Of a stretch of DNA of 64,000 nt, positions 53,190 to 61,811 are shown one piece after another. The notes beneath the pieces were generated by a model, which saw only the letters and a list, made by a program, of their open reading frames with translations, ran no database searches and was not told where the DNA came from. This stretch comes from Plantactinospora endophytica (GTDB lineage Bacteria > Actinomycetota > Actinomycetes > Mycobacteriales > Micromonosporaceae): contig NZ_BONW01000032.1 of NCBI RefSeq assembly GCF_016862915.1, positions 1 to 64,000 of the forward strand, written 5' to 3'. Both the position numbers and the translations under genes were made by a program. Position 1 is the first letter of the stretch. The number at the start of each line of letters is the position of its first letter.

Positions 53190-53929
53190 TGGTACGACCT
53201 CCGCTGGTCGGGCGGTGGGATCTCGGCGCCCTTGTACTCGACCGGCACACCGCCGAGCGGGTAGTCCTTGCGCTGCGGGTGGCCCTCCCAGTCGTCCGGC
53301 ATCAGGATCCGGGTCAGGCTGGGGTGGCCCTCGAAGTGGACGCCGAACATGTCGTACGCCTCCCGCTCCTGCCAGTCGGCCGTCGGGTAGACCGACGTGA
53401 CGCTCGGCACCCGGGGCTCCTCGGCGGTCACCGCGACCTCCAGCCGCAACAGGCGGCGGTAGGTCATCGAGGTGAGCTGGTAGACGACGTGCAGCCGGCG
53501 CTTGTCGGTGCCGAGGTAGTCGACTCCGGAGACCGAGGAGCAGAGCTCGAAGCGGAGCGCCGGGTCGTCCCGGAGCACCTGGCAGACCTCGACGATCCGC
53601 TCGGCGCGGACGTGCAGGGTCAGCTCGCCCCGGTCGACCACGACCTTCTCGATCGCGTCGGCGAAGCCCGGGTACGCCTCCTCCAGCGCGTCGCGGACCT
53701 CGTCGAAGTAGCCGCCGTACGGCCGAGGGCTGTCCTCCACGCCGACCCGCTGCCGGACCAGTCCGCCGAAGCCGGAGGTGTCACCGCTGCCGGAGATGCC
53801 GAACATGCCGCGCCCGGCCGGGCTGGCCGGCGGGAACTCGGCCGGCGCCCCGCTGGTCGCCCCGACCGGCGGCCGAGCCACCGGCACGCCGCCGCCGTTC
53901 TGCTCACTGGTCTTGTTGGGCTCGCTCAC
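53186..53929 (-). CDS. nuoC: NADH-quinone oxidoreductase subunit C
   Basis: 247 residues. A Gly/Pro-rich N-terminal extension of about 60 residues precedes the 30-kDa subunit domain, with the signature [20 protein letters not shown] and the end [21 protein letters not shown]. It is a structural part of the peripheral arm next to NuoD. The GTG overlaps the nuoB stop. Confidence 0.96.
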   Translation of the reverse strand: MSEPNKTSEQNGGGVPVARPPVGATSGAPAEFPPASPAGRGMFGISGSGDTSGFGGLVRQRVGVEDSPRPYGGYFDEVRDALEEAYPGFADAIEKVVVDRGELTLHVRAERIVEVCQVLRDDPALRFELCSSVSGVDYLGTDKRRLHVVYQLTSMTYRRLLRLEVAVTAEEPRVPSVTSVYPTADWQEREAYDMFGVHFEGHPSLTRILMPDDWEGHPQRKDYPLGGVPVEYKGAEIPPPDQRRSYQ

Positions 53930-54600
53930 CGGTCAGCCCTTCCCACCAGGTGGTTCTGCGCCTTCATCCAGTTCTCGATCCGGAGCTGCTCCTCGCGCCC
54001 CTCGGCGACCGCCCGGGTCCACTCGGCCCGCCGCGCCTTGTCGTTGTGGTACGACGAGGGCATCGAGCCGGGCGCCACCAGCGGGACGGCGCCGCGCGCC
54101 TGGCGGGCCTCCAGCATCTTGCGGCCGTTCGGGCCGAGCGGCTCGTGGCCGATCTTCTCGCGCAGCTTGAGGATCGCGTCGATCAGCATCTCCGGCCGGG
54201 GCGGGCAGCCGGGCAGGTACATGTCGACCGGTACGACGTGGTCGACGCCCTGCACGATCGCGTAGTTGTTGAACATGCCGCCGCTGCTGGCGCAGACGCC
54301 CATCGAGAGCACCCAACGGGGCTCGGCCATCTGGTCGTAGATCTGGCGCAGCACCGGGGCCATCTTCTGGCTCACCCGGCCGGCCACGATCATCAGGTCG
54401 GCCTGTCGTGGCGAGGCGCGGAACACCTCCATGCCCCACCGGCCGAGGTCGTAGTGGGAGCCGCCGGCCGCCATCATCTCGATCGCGCAGCAGGCCAGGC
54501 CGAAGGTCGCGCCCCAGAACGACGACTTCCGGGACCAGTTGACCAGCTTCTCGACCGAGGTGAGCAGGATCCCGGACGGGAGCTTCTCCTCGATACCCAT
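53926..54600 (-). CDS. nuoB: NADH-quinone oxidoreductase subunit B
   Basis: 224 residues. The four cysteines of cluster N2 are in [21 protein letters not shown] and [12 protein letters not shown]2 hands electrons to menaquinone. The C-terminal 60 residues are the polar extension seen in actinobacteria. The ATG follows nuoA by 13 bp with GGGAGG upstream. Confidence 0.97.
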   Translation of the reverse strand: MGIEEKLPSGILLTSVEKLVNWSRKSSFWGATFGLACCAIEMMAAGGSHYDLGRWGMEVFRASPRQADLMIVAGRVSQKMAPVLRQIYDQMAEPRWVLSMGVCASSGGMFNNYAIVQGVDHVVPVDMYLPGCPPRPEMLIDAILKLREKIGHEPLGPNGRKMLEARQARGAVPLVAPGSMPSSYHNDKARRAEWTRAVAEGREEQLRIENWMKAQNHLVGRADR

Positions 54601-54613
54601 GGAACGACCTCCC

Positions 54614-54979
54614 TCAGTCCCAGTCCAGGCCGCCGCGCCGCCAGACGTAGGCGTACGCGACGAAGACCGCGACGATGAACAGCACCATCTCCACGAAGCC
54701 GAACAGCCCGAGCATGTCGAAGTTGACCGCCCAGGGGTACAGGAAGATGATCTCGATGTCGAAGACGATGAAGAGCATCGCCGTCAGGTAGAACTTGATC
54801 GGGAACCGACCGCCGCCGACCGGCTCCGGGCTCGGTTCGATGCCGCACTCGTACGCCTCGAGCTTGGCTTTGTTGTAGCGCCGGGGGCCGGCGAAGCGCG
54901 CCGCGGCGACGGAGAACAGCGCGAACCCCGCGGCGAGGGCCAACAGCCCGATGATGGGTACGTACGGCGAGAGCGACAT
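54614..54979 (-). CDS. nuoA: NADH-quinone oxidoreductase subunit A
   Basis: 121 residues, three membrane helices, with the conserved [11 protein letters not shown] loop between helices 1 and 2 and [21 protein letters not shown] in helix 2. It is the first gene of the nuo operon, whose promoter should lie in the 121 bp up to menJ, where short AT-rich stretches are seen. Confidence 0.97.
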   Translation of the reverse strand: MSLSPYVPIIGLLALAAGFALFSVAAARFAGPRRYNKAKLEAYECGIEPSPEPVGGGRFPIKFYLTAMLFIVFDIEIIFLYPWAVNFDMLGLFGFVEMVLFIVAVFVAYAYVWRRGGLDWD

Positions 54980-55100
54980 CGTTTTCCCCTGCTCGTCCTT
55001 CCCGGCCCTCGGTCAATTTCCAAATTCACACTATTCACAGTCCGCCGGGCGACGCTGCCCGGGGTGCCACTGGCGCCCGCGCCCGGGGCCCGGCGACGGT

Positions 55101-56378
55101 CTACACGGCCGGAGCCACCTTCGTCATCGCGTTGATGACCCGGTCCATCGCGTCCCCGCCGCGCGGATCGGTCAGGTTCGCCAGCAGCTTCAGCACGAAC
55201 CGCATCAGGGTCGGATGCGGCATGCCGTGCTTGGTGGCGATCCGCATCACGTGCGGATTGCCGATCATCTTGACGAAGGTGTTGCCGAGCCGGTAGTAGC
55301 CGCCGTACCGGGCCTTCAGCTCGGCGGGGTAGCCGGCCAGCGCACGTTCCCGCTCGGCACCCGCCGGGCGGGCCAGCGCCTGCACCATGATCTCGGCGGC
55401 GAGTTCGCCGGACTCCATCGCGTACGCGATGCCCTCGCCGTTGAACGGGTTGACCATGCCGCCGGAGTCGCCGACCAGCAGCACGCCCCGGGTGTAGTGC
55501 GGTACCCGGTTGAAGCCCATCGGCAGGGCGGCGCCCAGGATCGGGCCGTCCGCGTTGGTCTCGTCGGTCATTCCCCACTCGACCGGCGTGTTGGCCAGCC
55601 AGTCGACCAGCAGCCGGCGGTAGTTGGTCTTGCCGAACGCCGCCGAGGAGTTCAGCGCGCCCAGCCCGACGTTGACCCGGCCGTCGCCCATGCCGAAGAT
55701 CCAGCCGTACCCGGGCAGCAGTTTGTCCGGGTTCTCCTTGGAGCGCAGTTCCAGCCACGACTCCAGGTAGTTGTCGTCGTGCTTGGCGGGCGAGCGGTAG
55801 TAGCGGCGGACCGCGACGCCGATCGGCCGGTCCTCCCGCTTGTTCAGGCCGAGCGCCAGCGGCAGCCGGCCGGACACGCCGTCGGCGGCCACCACCAGCG
55901 GAGCGTGGAAGGTCGCCGGGGCCTTGTCCGGGCCGCTCTCGGCGGTGACTCCGATCACCCGGCCGGTCTGGTCCAGCACCGGGCCGGTCACGTTCATCCC
56001 GGTACGCAGCTCCGCGCCGGCCTCGACGGCCCGCTTGGCCAGCAGGTCGTCGAAGTCGAGCCGGGTACGGACCAGTCCGTAGTTGGGGAAGCTGGTCAGC
56101 TCGGGCCAGTCGAGTTCGAGGCGTACGCCGCCGCCGATCACCCGCAGTCCCCGGTTGCGCAGCCAGCCGGCCTCGGGCGAGGTGTCCACGCCGAGCTTGA
56201 CGAGCTGCTTGACGGCGCGCGGGGTGAGCCCGTCGCCGCAGACCTTCTCCCGGGGGAACTCGGTCTTCTCCAGCAGCAGCACGCGTACGCCGTGTCGAGC
56301 CAGGTGATAGGCGGTGGTCGATCCACCTGGACCGGCGCCAACGACGATGACGTCCGCGTCGTTGTCGATCGTGGTCAT
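55101..56378 (-). CDS. menJ: Menaquinone reductase MenJ-like (geranylgeranyl reductase family)
   Basis: 425-residue FAD enzyme: the dinucleotide motif VVGAGPGGSTTAYHLA at about 12-27, the KVCGDGLTPRAV block, and LLVGDSGGMVNPFNGEG near 300, all typical of geranylgeranyl-reductase-type proteins. The mycobacterial homologue MenJ saturates one isoprene unit of menaquinone, and the position between menG/mqnC and nuo supports the same role. The ATG has GGGAGGGGAGG upstream. It is on the same strand as nuo, 121 bp before nuoA. Confidence 0.88.
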   Translation of the reverse strand: MTTIDNDADVIVVGAGPGGSTTAYHLARHGVRVLLLEKTEFPREKVCGDGLTPRAVKQLVKLGVDTSPEAGWLRNRGLRVIGGGVRLELDWPELTSFPNYGLVRTRLDFDDLLAKRAVEAGAELRTGMNVTGPVLDQTGRVIGVTAESGPDKAPATFHAPLVVAADGVSGRLPLALGLNKREDRPIGVAVRRYYRSPAKHDDNYLESWLELRSKENPDKLLPGYGWIFGMGDGRVNVGLGALNSSAAFGKTNYRRLLVDWLANTPVEWGMTDETNADGPILGAALPMGFNRVPHYTRGVLLVGDSGGMVNPFNGEGIAYAMESGELAAEIMVQALARPAGAERERALAGYPAELKARYGGYYRLGNTFVKMIGNPHVMRIATKHGMPHPTLMRFVLKLLANLTDPRGGDAMDRVINAMTKVAPAV

Positions 56379-56614
56379 CCGCGCCTCCCCTCCCGGTCGC
56401 TCGTGAAATGCTTCACAAGCCTCGTCAGGGGAGGAGTCTAAGACCGCGAAGTGGCCGGCAACCGGTTAGGCGACCCTAAGTTGCCGAGGTAGGCGTGTTG
56501 GCTACCTTCCGGGGCCCGTTCCGCGCTCCACGGCACACCGTCGCCCCGGCCGGCCAAGCCGCAGCACGGCTACCGTGTCCCACCTGCGCACCCCGCTCCA
56601 GGTGTCCGCTCGGG

Positions 56615-57343
56615 TCAGGTGTGGTCCTCTCCGTCGCGCTGTGCCGGCCGGCGTTCGATCGGTCCCGGCGTGATCGGCCCGGGTTCGGCCGGATGTGGAT
56701 CTGCCGGCCGTGGCCCCACCGGGTGCGGGTCGGTGGGATGCGGCTCGGCCGGGTGCGGTTCCTCCGGTCCCGGCGCCCGTGGGTGCGGGTCGGCCGGGCC
56801 GGGCCGGCCGGGTTGCGGTTGCCCGGGCTGGGGCTGCGCCGGATGCGGCTCCGGCGGGTTCGGGTTGACCGGGTGGGGCTCGATCGGCTCGATCGGATAG
56901 CCGCCGGCCGCCGCGCCGCCGCCCAGCGAGCCGCCGCCGTTCTCCGACGTGCCGCCGTTGTCCGCCGCGCCCTGCATCGGCTGGCCGCCGTTCTCCGGAG
57001 GCCCGGCCAGCGGGTAGCTGCCGGGCGGCAACGGGTCGTCGTCCGGCGCCCGCTCGTGCTCGTACGGCAGTTGCTCACGCAGCGTGCCGCCGCTGACCCG
57101 GTCGAGTGCGGCCAGCACGTCGGCGACCACGGTCCGGATCGCGACCGGATCGGGGCCGGCCAGTTCCCGGATCTGGGCGATCAGCTCGGCGGCCTCGGCC
57201 TCCGGGTCGACGGCGTCGCCCGCCGGCCCGACGGGCTCGTCCACCGCATCGGCAGACGCGTCCACACCCGGCGGACCCGCGACCGCCGGCGTCTCCTCGG
57301 CCGGCTGCTCTTCGCCGTCGACCTGCCGGTCTGCCCCCGCCAT
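56615..57343 (-). CDS. Pro/Gly-rich protein of unknown function
   Basis: 242 residues. An acidic Ala-rich start, a short helical segment (ELIAQIRELAGPDPVAIRTV, about 55-90), then a disordered region dominated by Gly (GGTSENGGGSLGGG) and by PHP/PQPGQP repeats (EPHPAEPHPTDPHPVGP). No signal peptide or membrane helix is evident. The function is unknown; only the helical segment looks like a folded unit. TAGGCT lies six bases before the ATG, and an inverted repeat covers the -35 region, so it is probably a regulated leaderless gene, which supports that it is real. Confidence 0.6.
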   Translation of the reverse strand: MAGADRQVDGEEQPAEETPAVAGPPGVDASADAVDEPVGPAGDAVDPEAEAAELIAQIRELAGPDPVAIRTVVADVLAALDRVSGGTLREQLPYEHERAPDDDPLPPGSYPLAGPPENGGQPMQGAADNGGTSENGGGSLGGGAAAGGYPIEPIEPHPVNPNPPEPHPAQPQPGQPQPGRPGPADPHPRAPGPEEPHPAEPHPTDPHPVGPRPADPHPAEPGPITPGPIERRPAQRDGEDHT

Positions 57344-57349
57344 GGGCGC

Positions 57350-57377
57350 AGCCTACGGGCTCAAAAGCCCCTTTGAG
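57350..57377 (-). promoter_or_regulatory. Leaderless promoter with operator-like inverted repeat
   Basis: On the minus strand the -10-like TAGGCT (57355-57350) ends six bases before the ATG at 57343. Just upstream, CTCAAA (57360-57365) and TTTGAG (57372-57377) form a 6-bp inverted repeat around AGCCCC, overlapping the expected -35. Confidence 0.45.
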
Positions 57378-57413
57378 GATCAAAACCCACTAATGTCGCA
57401 GCAATCAGGAAGA

Positions 57414-58124
57414 TCAGGAGCGTACTGCGCGGTGCAGCGCGACGATCCCGCCGGTGAGGTTCCGCCAGCCGACCCGGTGCCAGCCGGACCGGCCGATCTG
57501 CCCGGCCAGCCCTTCCTGGTCCGGCCAGGCCCGGATCGACTCGGCCAGATAGACGTACGCGTCCGGGTTGCTTGCCACCGCCCGGGCCACCGTCGGCAGC
57601 GAGCGCATCAGGTAGGAGAGGTAGACCGTCCGGAAGATTGGGCTGGTCGGGGTGCTGAACTCGCAGACCACCAGCCGGCCGCCGGGCCGGGTGACCCGGG
57701 CCATCTCCCGGAGCGCCGCCTCGGTGTCGACCACGTTGCGCAGCGCCAGCGAGATGGTGACCGCGTCGAAGCTCTCGTCCGGGAACGGCAGTCGCAGCGC
57801 GTCACCGGCCAGCAGCGGCACCTGGGGACGGGTACGCCGGCCGGCCTGGAGCATCCCGATGGAGAGGTCCAGCCCCACCGCGTACGCCCCGGAGGTGGCC
57901 AGTTCGGCGGTGGAGACGCCGGTACCGGCGCCGACGTCGAGCACCCGGTCACCGGGGCGGAGTTCGAGGGCGGACAGGGTGGCCCGGCGCCACCGCCGGT
58001 CCTGCCCGAACGAGATCACGGTGTTGGTCAGGTCATACCTGGAGGCCACCTGGTCGAACATCGCCGCGACCTCGTGCGGCTGCTTGTCCAGGCTGGCCCG
58101 GCGTCCGGACGGGGTACGGGTCAC
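57414..58124 (-). CDS. menG: Demethylmenaquinone methyltransferase
   Basis: 236 residues, class I SAM methyltransferase of the UbiE/MenG family: [23 protein letters not shown] at the start, the SAM motif [21 protein letters not shown], the block [20 protein letters not shown], and [17 protein letters not shown]. It performs the methylation that yields menaquinone. The GTG at 58124 gives the usual length; the frame open upstream is shadow sequence and no ribosome binding site is seen. It lies downstream of mqnC on the same strand. Confidence 0.93.
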   Translation of the reverse strand: MTRTPSGRRASLDKQPHEVAAMFDQVASRYDLTNTVISFGQDRRWRRATLSALELRPGDRVLDVGAGTGVSTAELATSGAYAVGLDLSIGMLQAGRRTRPQVPLLAGDALRLPFPDESFDAVTISLALRNVVDTEAALREMARVTRPGGRLVVCEFSTPTSPIFRTVYLSYLMRSLPTVARAVASNPDAYVYLAESIRAWPDQEGLAGQIGRSGWHRVGWRNLTGGIVALHRAVRS

Positions 58125-58540
58125 GCCGGACAAGTCTGCCAGCCACCCGCCCGGCCCGGCGGCCTGGGGGCCGGGCCCGGACACACCACGGGCGAGGTGG
58201 TTGCCCACCCCGCCCGCGATGCTGTGCGTTATGTGAACGGCCCTCATGGACCGATAGAGGACGACCCCCGGTGCGCCGCGTCCCGGCCGGTGGGCCGGTC
58301 CGTCCACGACGGTCAGCGGGTACGTGCCGGCACGTTATCGGTTCGAGCCGCCCGGTAGCGCTCCCCTTGATCCAACTGTTATGACCGGTGGAGCCTGGCC
58401 GGCATGCACGAATGTCCTGGTCAGAGGCCATTTATCCGGCACACTCGACGCTTTGCCGGCGGATCGGAGCCAAGGACCGACCCGTCGCCCAGCCGCCGGT
58501 GACCGAACGGACGAGGGTAGTCCGACGGACCCGGGACGGC
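58125..58540. other. Non-coding gap between mqnC and menG
   Basis: 416 bp with no frame I can support on either strand. A CAGACT hexamer on the minus strand near 58137 could act as the menG -10. Nothing else was seen. Confidence 0.5.
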
Positions 58541-59731
58541 TCAGCGGGCCTCGACGAGCGGGAGACTCCGGCCCGCGCCGCCGCCGGGCAGCGCGATCGA
58601 GGAGAAGTGCGACACCACCCGGTCGTCGGTCGGGTCGTCGGCCGGGGTGTGGTGCACCGCGAGGTGCCGGTAGAGGGTGTCCCGCTGGGCCGGAATCCGG
58701 CCGGCGGAGCGGATCATCCAGATCAGCTCGTGCAGGTTGGACCGGTGCCGGGCGCCGGCCGAGGAGATGACGTTCTCCTCCAGCATGATCGAGCCGAGGT
58801 CGTCCACCCCCATGTGCAGGGCGAGCTGGCCGGCGTCCTTGCCGGTGGTCAGCCAGGACGCCTGGAGGTGCGGCACGGTGTCGAAGAACAGCCGGGCGAC
58901 CGCGACCAGCCGCAGGTACTCCAGGGTGGTCGCCTGGGTACGGCCCTTCAGGTGGTTGTTCTCCGGCTGGTACGTCCACGGGATGAAGGACCGGAAACCC
59001 TGGGTACGGTCCTGCACGTCCCGGATCATCCGCATGTGCTCGATCCGCTCGGCGTTGGTCTCCCCGGTGCCCATCATCATGGTCGCGGTGGACTCGACGC
59101 CCTGCCGGTGTGCGAGTTCCATCACCTCCAACCAGCGCTCGCCGGACTCCTTCAGCGGGGCGATCGCCTTGCGGGGCCGCTCGGGCAGCATCTCGGCACC
59201 GGCACCGGCGATCGAGTCCAGTCCGGCCGCCTTGATCCGGCTGATCGCCTCGTCCAGGCTGACCTTGGAGACCTTGGCCATGTGCAGGATCTCACTCGGC
59301 CCGATGGAGTGGATGGCGAGCTGCGGGTACGCCTGCTTGACCGAGGAGAAAAGCTCTTCGTAGTACTCGACGCCGTAGTCCGGGTGGTGGCCGCCCTGGA
59401 GCATCACCTGGGTCGCGCCCAGCTCGACCGCCTCGGCGCAACGGCGCAGGATCTCCTCGGTCGGGTGCGTCCAGCCATCCTTGTGCTTCGGCGCCCGGAA
59501 GAAGGCGCAGAACTTGCACGCGGTGACGCAGACGTTGGTGTAGTTGATGTTGCGGTCGATCAGGTACGTGACGATGTTGTCCGGGTACCGCCGCCGCCGG
59601 ACCGCGTCGGCCGCCTCACCCAGCGGGTGCAGCGGCGCGTCGGTGTAGAGCAGCAGCGCCTCCTCGGGCGTGATCCGCCCGCCGTCCGCGCCACGTTGCA
59701 GGATGCTGTCGATTTCCCGGCTCGCCGTCAC
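58541..59731 (-). CDS. mqnC: Cyclic dehypoxanthinyl futalosine synthase (radical SAM)
   Basis: 396 residues. The radical-SAM cluster motif CxxxCxxC is at residues 68-75 (CVTACKFCAFFRAPK), followed by QVMLQGGHHPDYG, SIGPSEI, ESTATMMMGTGETNAERIEH, and WTYQPENNHL, all diagnostic of MqnC. It cyclises dehypoxanthine futalosine in the alternative menaquinone pathway, which tells that this organism uses the futalosine route. The GTG start has TACCCT seven bases upstream and no ribosome binding site, so it may be leaderless. Confidence 0.96.
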   Translation of the reverse strand: MTASREIDSILQRGADGGRITPEEALLLYTDAPLHPLGEAADAVRRRRYPDNIVTYLIDRNINYTNVCVTACKFCAFFRAPKHKDGWTHPTEEILRRCAEAVELGATQVMLQGGHHPDYGVEYYEELFSSVKQAYPQLAIHSIGPSEILHMAKVSKVSLDEAISRIKAAGLDSIAGAGAEMLPERPRKAIAPLKESGERWLEVMELAHRQGVESTATMMMGTGETNAERIEHMRMIRDVQDRTQGFRSFIPWTYQPENNHLKGRTQATTLEYLRLVAVARLFFDTVPHLQASWLTTGKDAGQLALHMGVDDLGSIMLEENVISSAGARHRSNLHELIWMIRSAGRIPAQRDTLYRHLAVHHTPADDPTDDRVVSHFSSIALPGGGAGRSLPLVEAR

Positions 59732-59738
59732 ATCCCCG

Positions 59739-59744
59739 AGGGTA
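59739..59744 (-). promoter_or_regulatory. Candidate -10 of leaderless mqnC mRNA
   Basis: Minus-strand TACCCT ends seven bases before the mqnC GTG, without a ribosome binding site between. Confidence 0.4.
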
Positions 59745-59814
59745 CGCCGCCCCGCCTGCCCGCCCTACGCACGCTCGGTGTTGCCCTGCCCCGGTCCAAG
59801 ATCGCGCTACTTCG

Positions 59815-59857
59815 GGGAAGTAGTGGCCCGCGCCGAAGACGGAGGCCACTACTTCCC
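59815..59857. terminator. Perfect 14-bp inverted repeat, hairpin or small repetitive element
   Basis: GGGAAGTAGTGGCC (59815-59828) and GGCCACTACTTCCC (59844-59857) are exact complements around a 15-base loop. It lies 54 bp after the PLD-like gene and may terminate it, although no T-tract is present. Repeats of CGTGCGCGAT follow next to it, and the left flank CTACTTC echoes the stem, as in dispersed REP-like elements. Confidence 0.6.
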
Positions 59858-59911
59858 GGATCGTGCGCGATCATGCCCGGACCGTGCGCGATTGTGGAAC
59901 CCGACCGACGC

Positions 59912-61171
59912 TCAGGTGGTGCAGCTTCCGTTGTCCGGGTTGACGCACTTGGCCCGGCTCCACAGCGTCGCGAAGTTGTTGTTGAAGTCGTTCCAGACAG
60001 TCGGGTGCTCGATCTTGACCAGGGTCTCGTCGTGGTCGGTGAGTGCCGGGTCGGTGACGTTGTGCGAGCCGGTGAAGACGACGCTGCGCCCGGTCACCCC
60101 GGCGAAGGTGCCCTTGATGACGATGTTCTTCGAGTGCACGGTGACCACCCGGCCGTCGACGTTGCTGGCCTCGCCGTCGTGGTACTTCTTCAGCGAGACG
60201 TTCGGCTGCCCGTTCAGGGTGGCGTACGCGGTGCTGCCCATCGTGCCGTAGACGACCCGTACCCGGCAGCCCATCCGGCCGATCCGGCGGAGCTGGCTGG
60301 CCACCTCCGGACGGGCGTCGGTGAACTGGGCGTGCGCCACGTCCACCGCACAGCCGCTCTCGTACGCGCTCACCTCGGCCAGCCGGTTCGCCAGGGTGTC
60401 GCTGTCGGCCCGGGGCGAGTGGTAGACGGTGACGGCGGTGGTCGGCGACTTGTAGTAGCCGTTGGCGGCGTTGAAGTAGTCGTTGTTCTTCCGCTGCGCC
60501 CGCATGTCGTTGAAGTACGCGGTGAAGTGGTCGTACAGCTCGTAGTCCTCGTGCACGATCAGCGCGCTGTTGAACAGGTTGTTCTGGCTGAAGGTCAGGT
60601 TCTGCGAGCTGACGAAGACCACCCGCTTCATCGTGCCGCTGGTGGAGAAGGTGAAGACCTTGTTGTGGTTGATCGAGTTGCTCTTGTTGCCGATGCAGGC
60701 CGTCGAGCCGGCGACGGTCGACGAGGTCTTGCCGCAGATCACCAGGTCGTCGAGGTTGGCCGAGTTGAGCACCGCCATCGCGGCGTTGTCGGCGCCGGTG
60801 TTCACCCCACCACCGGTCTCGTCCAGCACGATCCGGACGATCACGCCCCGGGCCGCCGCCCGCTTCAGCGCTTCGGCCACCACCGGGGAACTCCAGCTGT
60901 ACATCATGCCCCGGATGTAGCCGCCGGCCGGAGCGCCGTCGGCCAGCCGGACCAGCTCGTCCTCGATGGTCCGGTCCCGGGTACCGTCCTCGGCCGGGAC
61001 GTTGAACCGGGTGTACGCCGGGAACGGGTCGGCCGCCGCAGCCATGTCCGGTGCGGGCAGGGCGGCGGCCGTCGCGGGTGGGGCGGTCAGGACCGCCGCC
61101 AGCAATCCGAGCACGGCGCAGGACGCCAGTGCGACGTTGACGGGGGTACGGCGCAGGCCCAGACTTCTCAT
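59912..61171 (-). CDS. Secreted phospholipase D-like protein
   Basis: 419 residues with a Sec signal peptide (about 1-36, ending PPATAAALP). Two PLD-type halves are visible: NHNKVFTFSTSG followed by VSSQNLT, and VHSKNIVIKG followed by FTGSHNVT. In each the His and Lys of HKD are present, but the Asp four residues after Lys is replaced (Ser and Lys). Six or more cysteines suggest disulfides in the mature protein. It probably acts outside the cell on phosphodiesters such as phospholipids, but activity cannot be assumed. It stands alone. Confidence 0.85.
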   Translation of the reverse strand: MRSLGLRRTPVNVALASCAVLGLLAAVLTAPPATAAALPAPDMAAAADPFPAYTRFNVPAEDGTRDRTIEDELVRLADGAPAGGYIRGMMYSWSSPVVAEALKRAAARGVIVRIVLDETGGGVNTGADNAAMAVLNSANLDDLVICGKTSSTVAGSTACIGNKSNSINHNKVFTFSTSGTMKRVVFVSSQNLTFSQNNLFNSALIVHEDYELYDHFTAYFNDMRAQRKNNDYFNAANGYYKSPTTAVTVYHSPRADSDTLANRLAEVSAYESGCAVDVAHAQFTDARPEVASQLRRIGRMGCRVRVVYGTMGSTAYATLNGQPNVSLKKYHDGEASNVDGRVVTVHSKNIVIKGTFAGVTGRSVVFTGSHNVTDPALTDHDETLVKIEHPTVWNDFNNNFATLWSRAKCVNPDNGSCTT

Positions 61172-61286
61172 ATCTCGTTACTAGTATGAATGTTTCAATT
61201 CCACAACTGCCTGTGTAGGAATTCTTCAACCAACGCCTGCCTCGGTGAACGGGGCCGCAGCTCATGAACCCAGTTCGGAGGTAACG

Positions 61287-61760
61287 GTGCAGGTCGTCTT
61301 TCAGGTGTCTCCGGACCGTGGTCGTTGGGTACGGGCAACCCGCCGGGCGATGCGGCCGTACGTGACGATCATCTGCGTCGGCTGCCTGATCATCGTGCTC
61401 AGCGGCGTCACCCTGACAGCGCTCGATCCGGCCAACCGGCAGGGCGTGCTGTTCATCGCGCTCGGCCTCGCCCTGCTGGTGCTGGGACCGGGCCTGCCCT
61501 GGCTGGCTGTCCGGATGCAGGGTTGGCTGCTCGACTCACCCACGACCGTCACGGTCACTCCGGAGAAGCTTTCCAGCCGGTCCGCGAGCGTGTCGTCCGA
61601 GGTCGCCTGGTCGACCGTCCGACGCGTGCAGGAGACCTCCGACATGTGGCTCGTCCGTCTCGGGCGTACCCACCTGCTGGTGCTGCCGAAGGACGGCACG
61701 GACGAGGCGGGCCGCCGGGAGTTCCAGCGATTCCTAATGGAACGGGGACTCTCCCGGTAG
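61287..61760 (+). CDS. YcxB-like membrane protein
   Basis: 157 residues. Two membrane helices (about 30-50 and 58-78) are followed by a cytoplasmic domain with TVTVTPEKLSSRSASVSSEVAWSTVRRVQETSDMW and LLVLPKDGTDEAGRREFQRFL, the pattern of the YcxB-like C-terminal domain. The function is unknown in the family. The GTG at 61287 has GGAGG five bases upstream and is preferred over the earlier ATG. Confidence 0.8.
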   Translation: MQVVFQVSPDRGRWVRATRRAMRPYVTIICVGCLIIVLSGVTLTALDPANRQGVLFIALGLALLVLGPGLPWLAVRMQGWLLDSPTTVTVTPEKLSSRSASVSSEVAWSTVRRVQETSDMWLVRLGRTHLLVLPKDGTDEAGRREFQRFLMERGLSR

Positions 61761-61799
61761 CCCGGAGTTATCCGGTGGCCCGTGTACGGCCACCGCGAC

Positions 61800-61805
61800 T
61801 ACGTT
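61800..61805 (+). promoter_or_regulatory. Candidate -10 of leaderless GNAT mRNA
   Basis: TACGTT ends six bases before the ATG at 61812, with no ribosome binding site. Confidence 0.5.
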
Positions 61806-61811
61806 GCGGCG

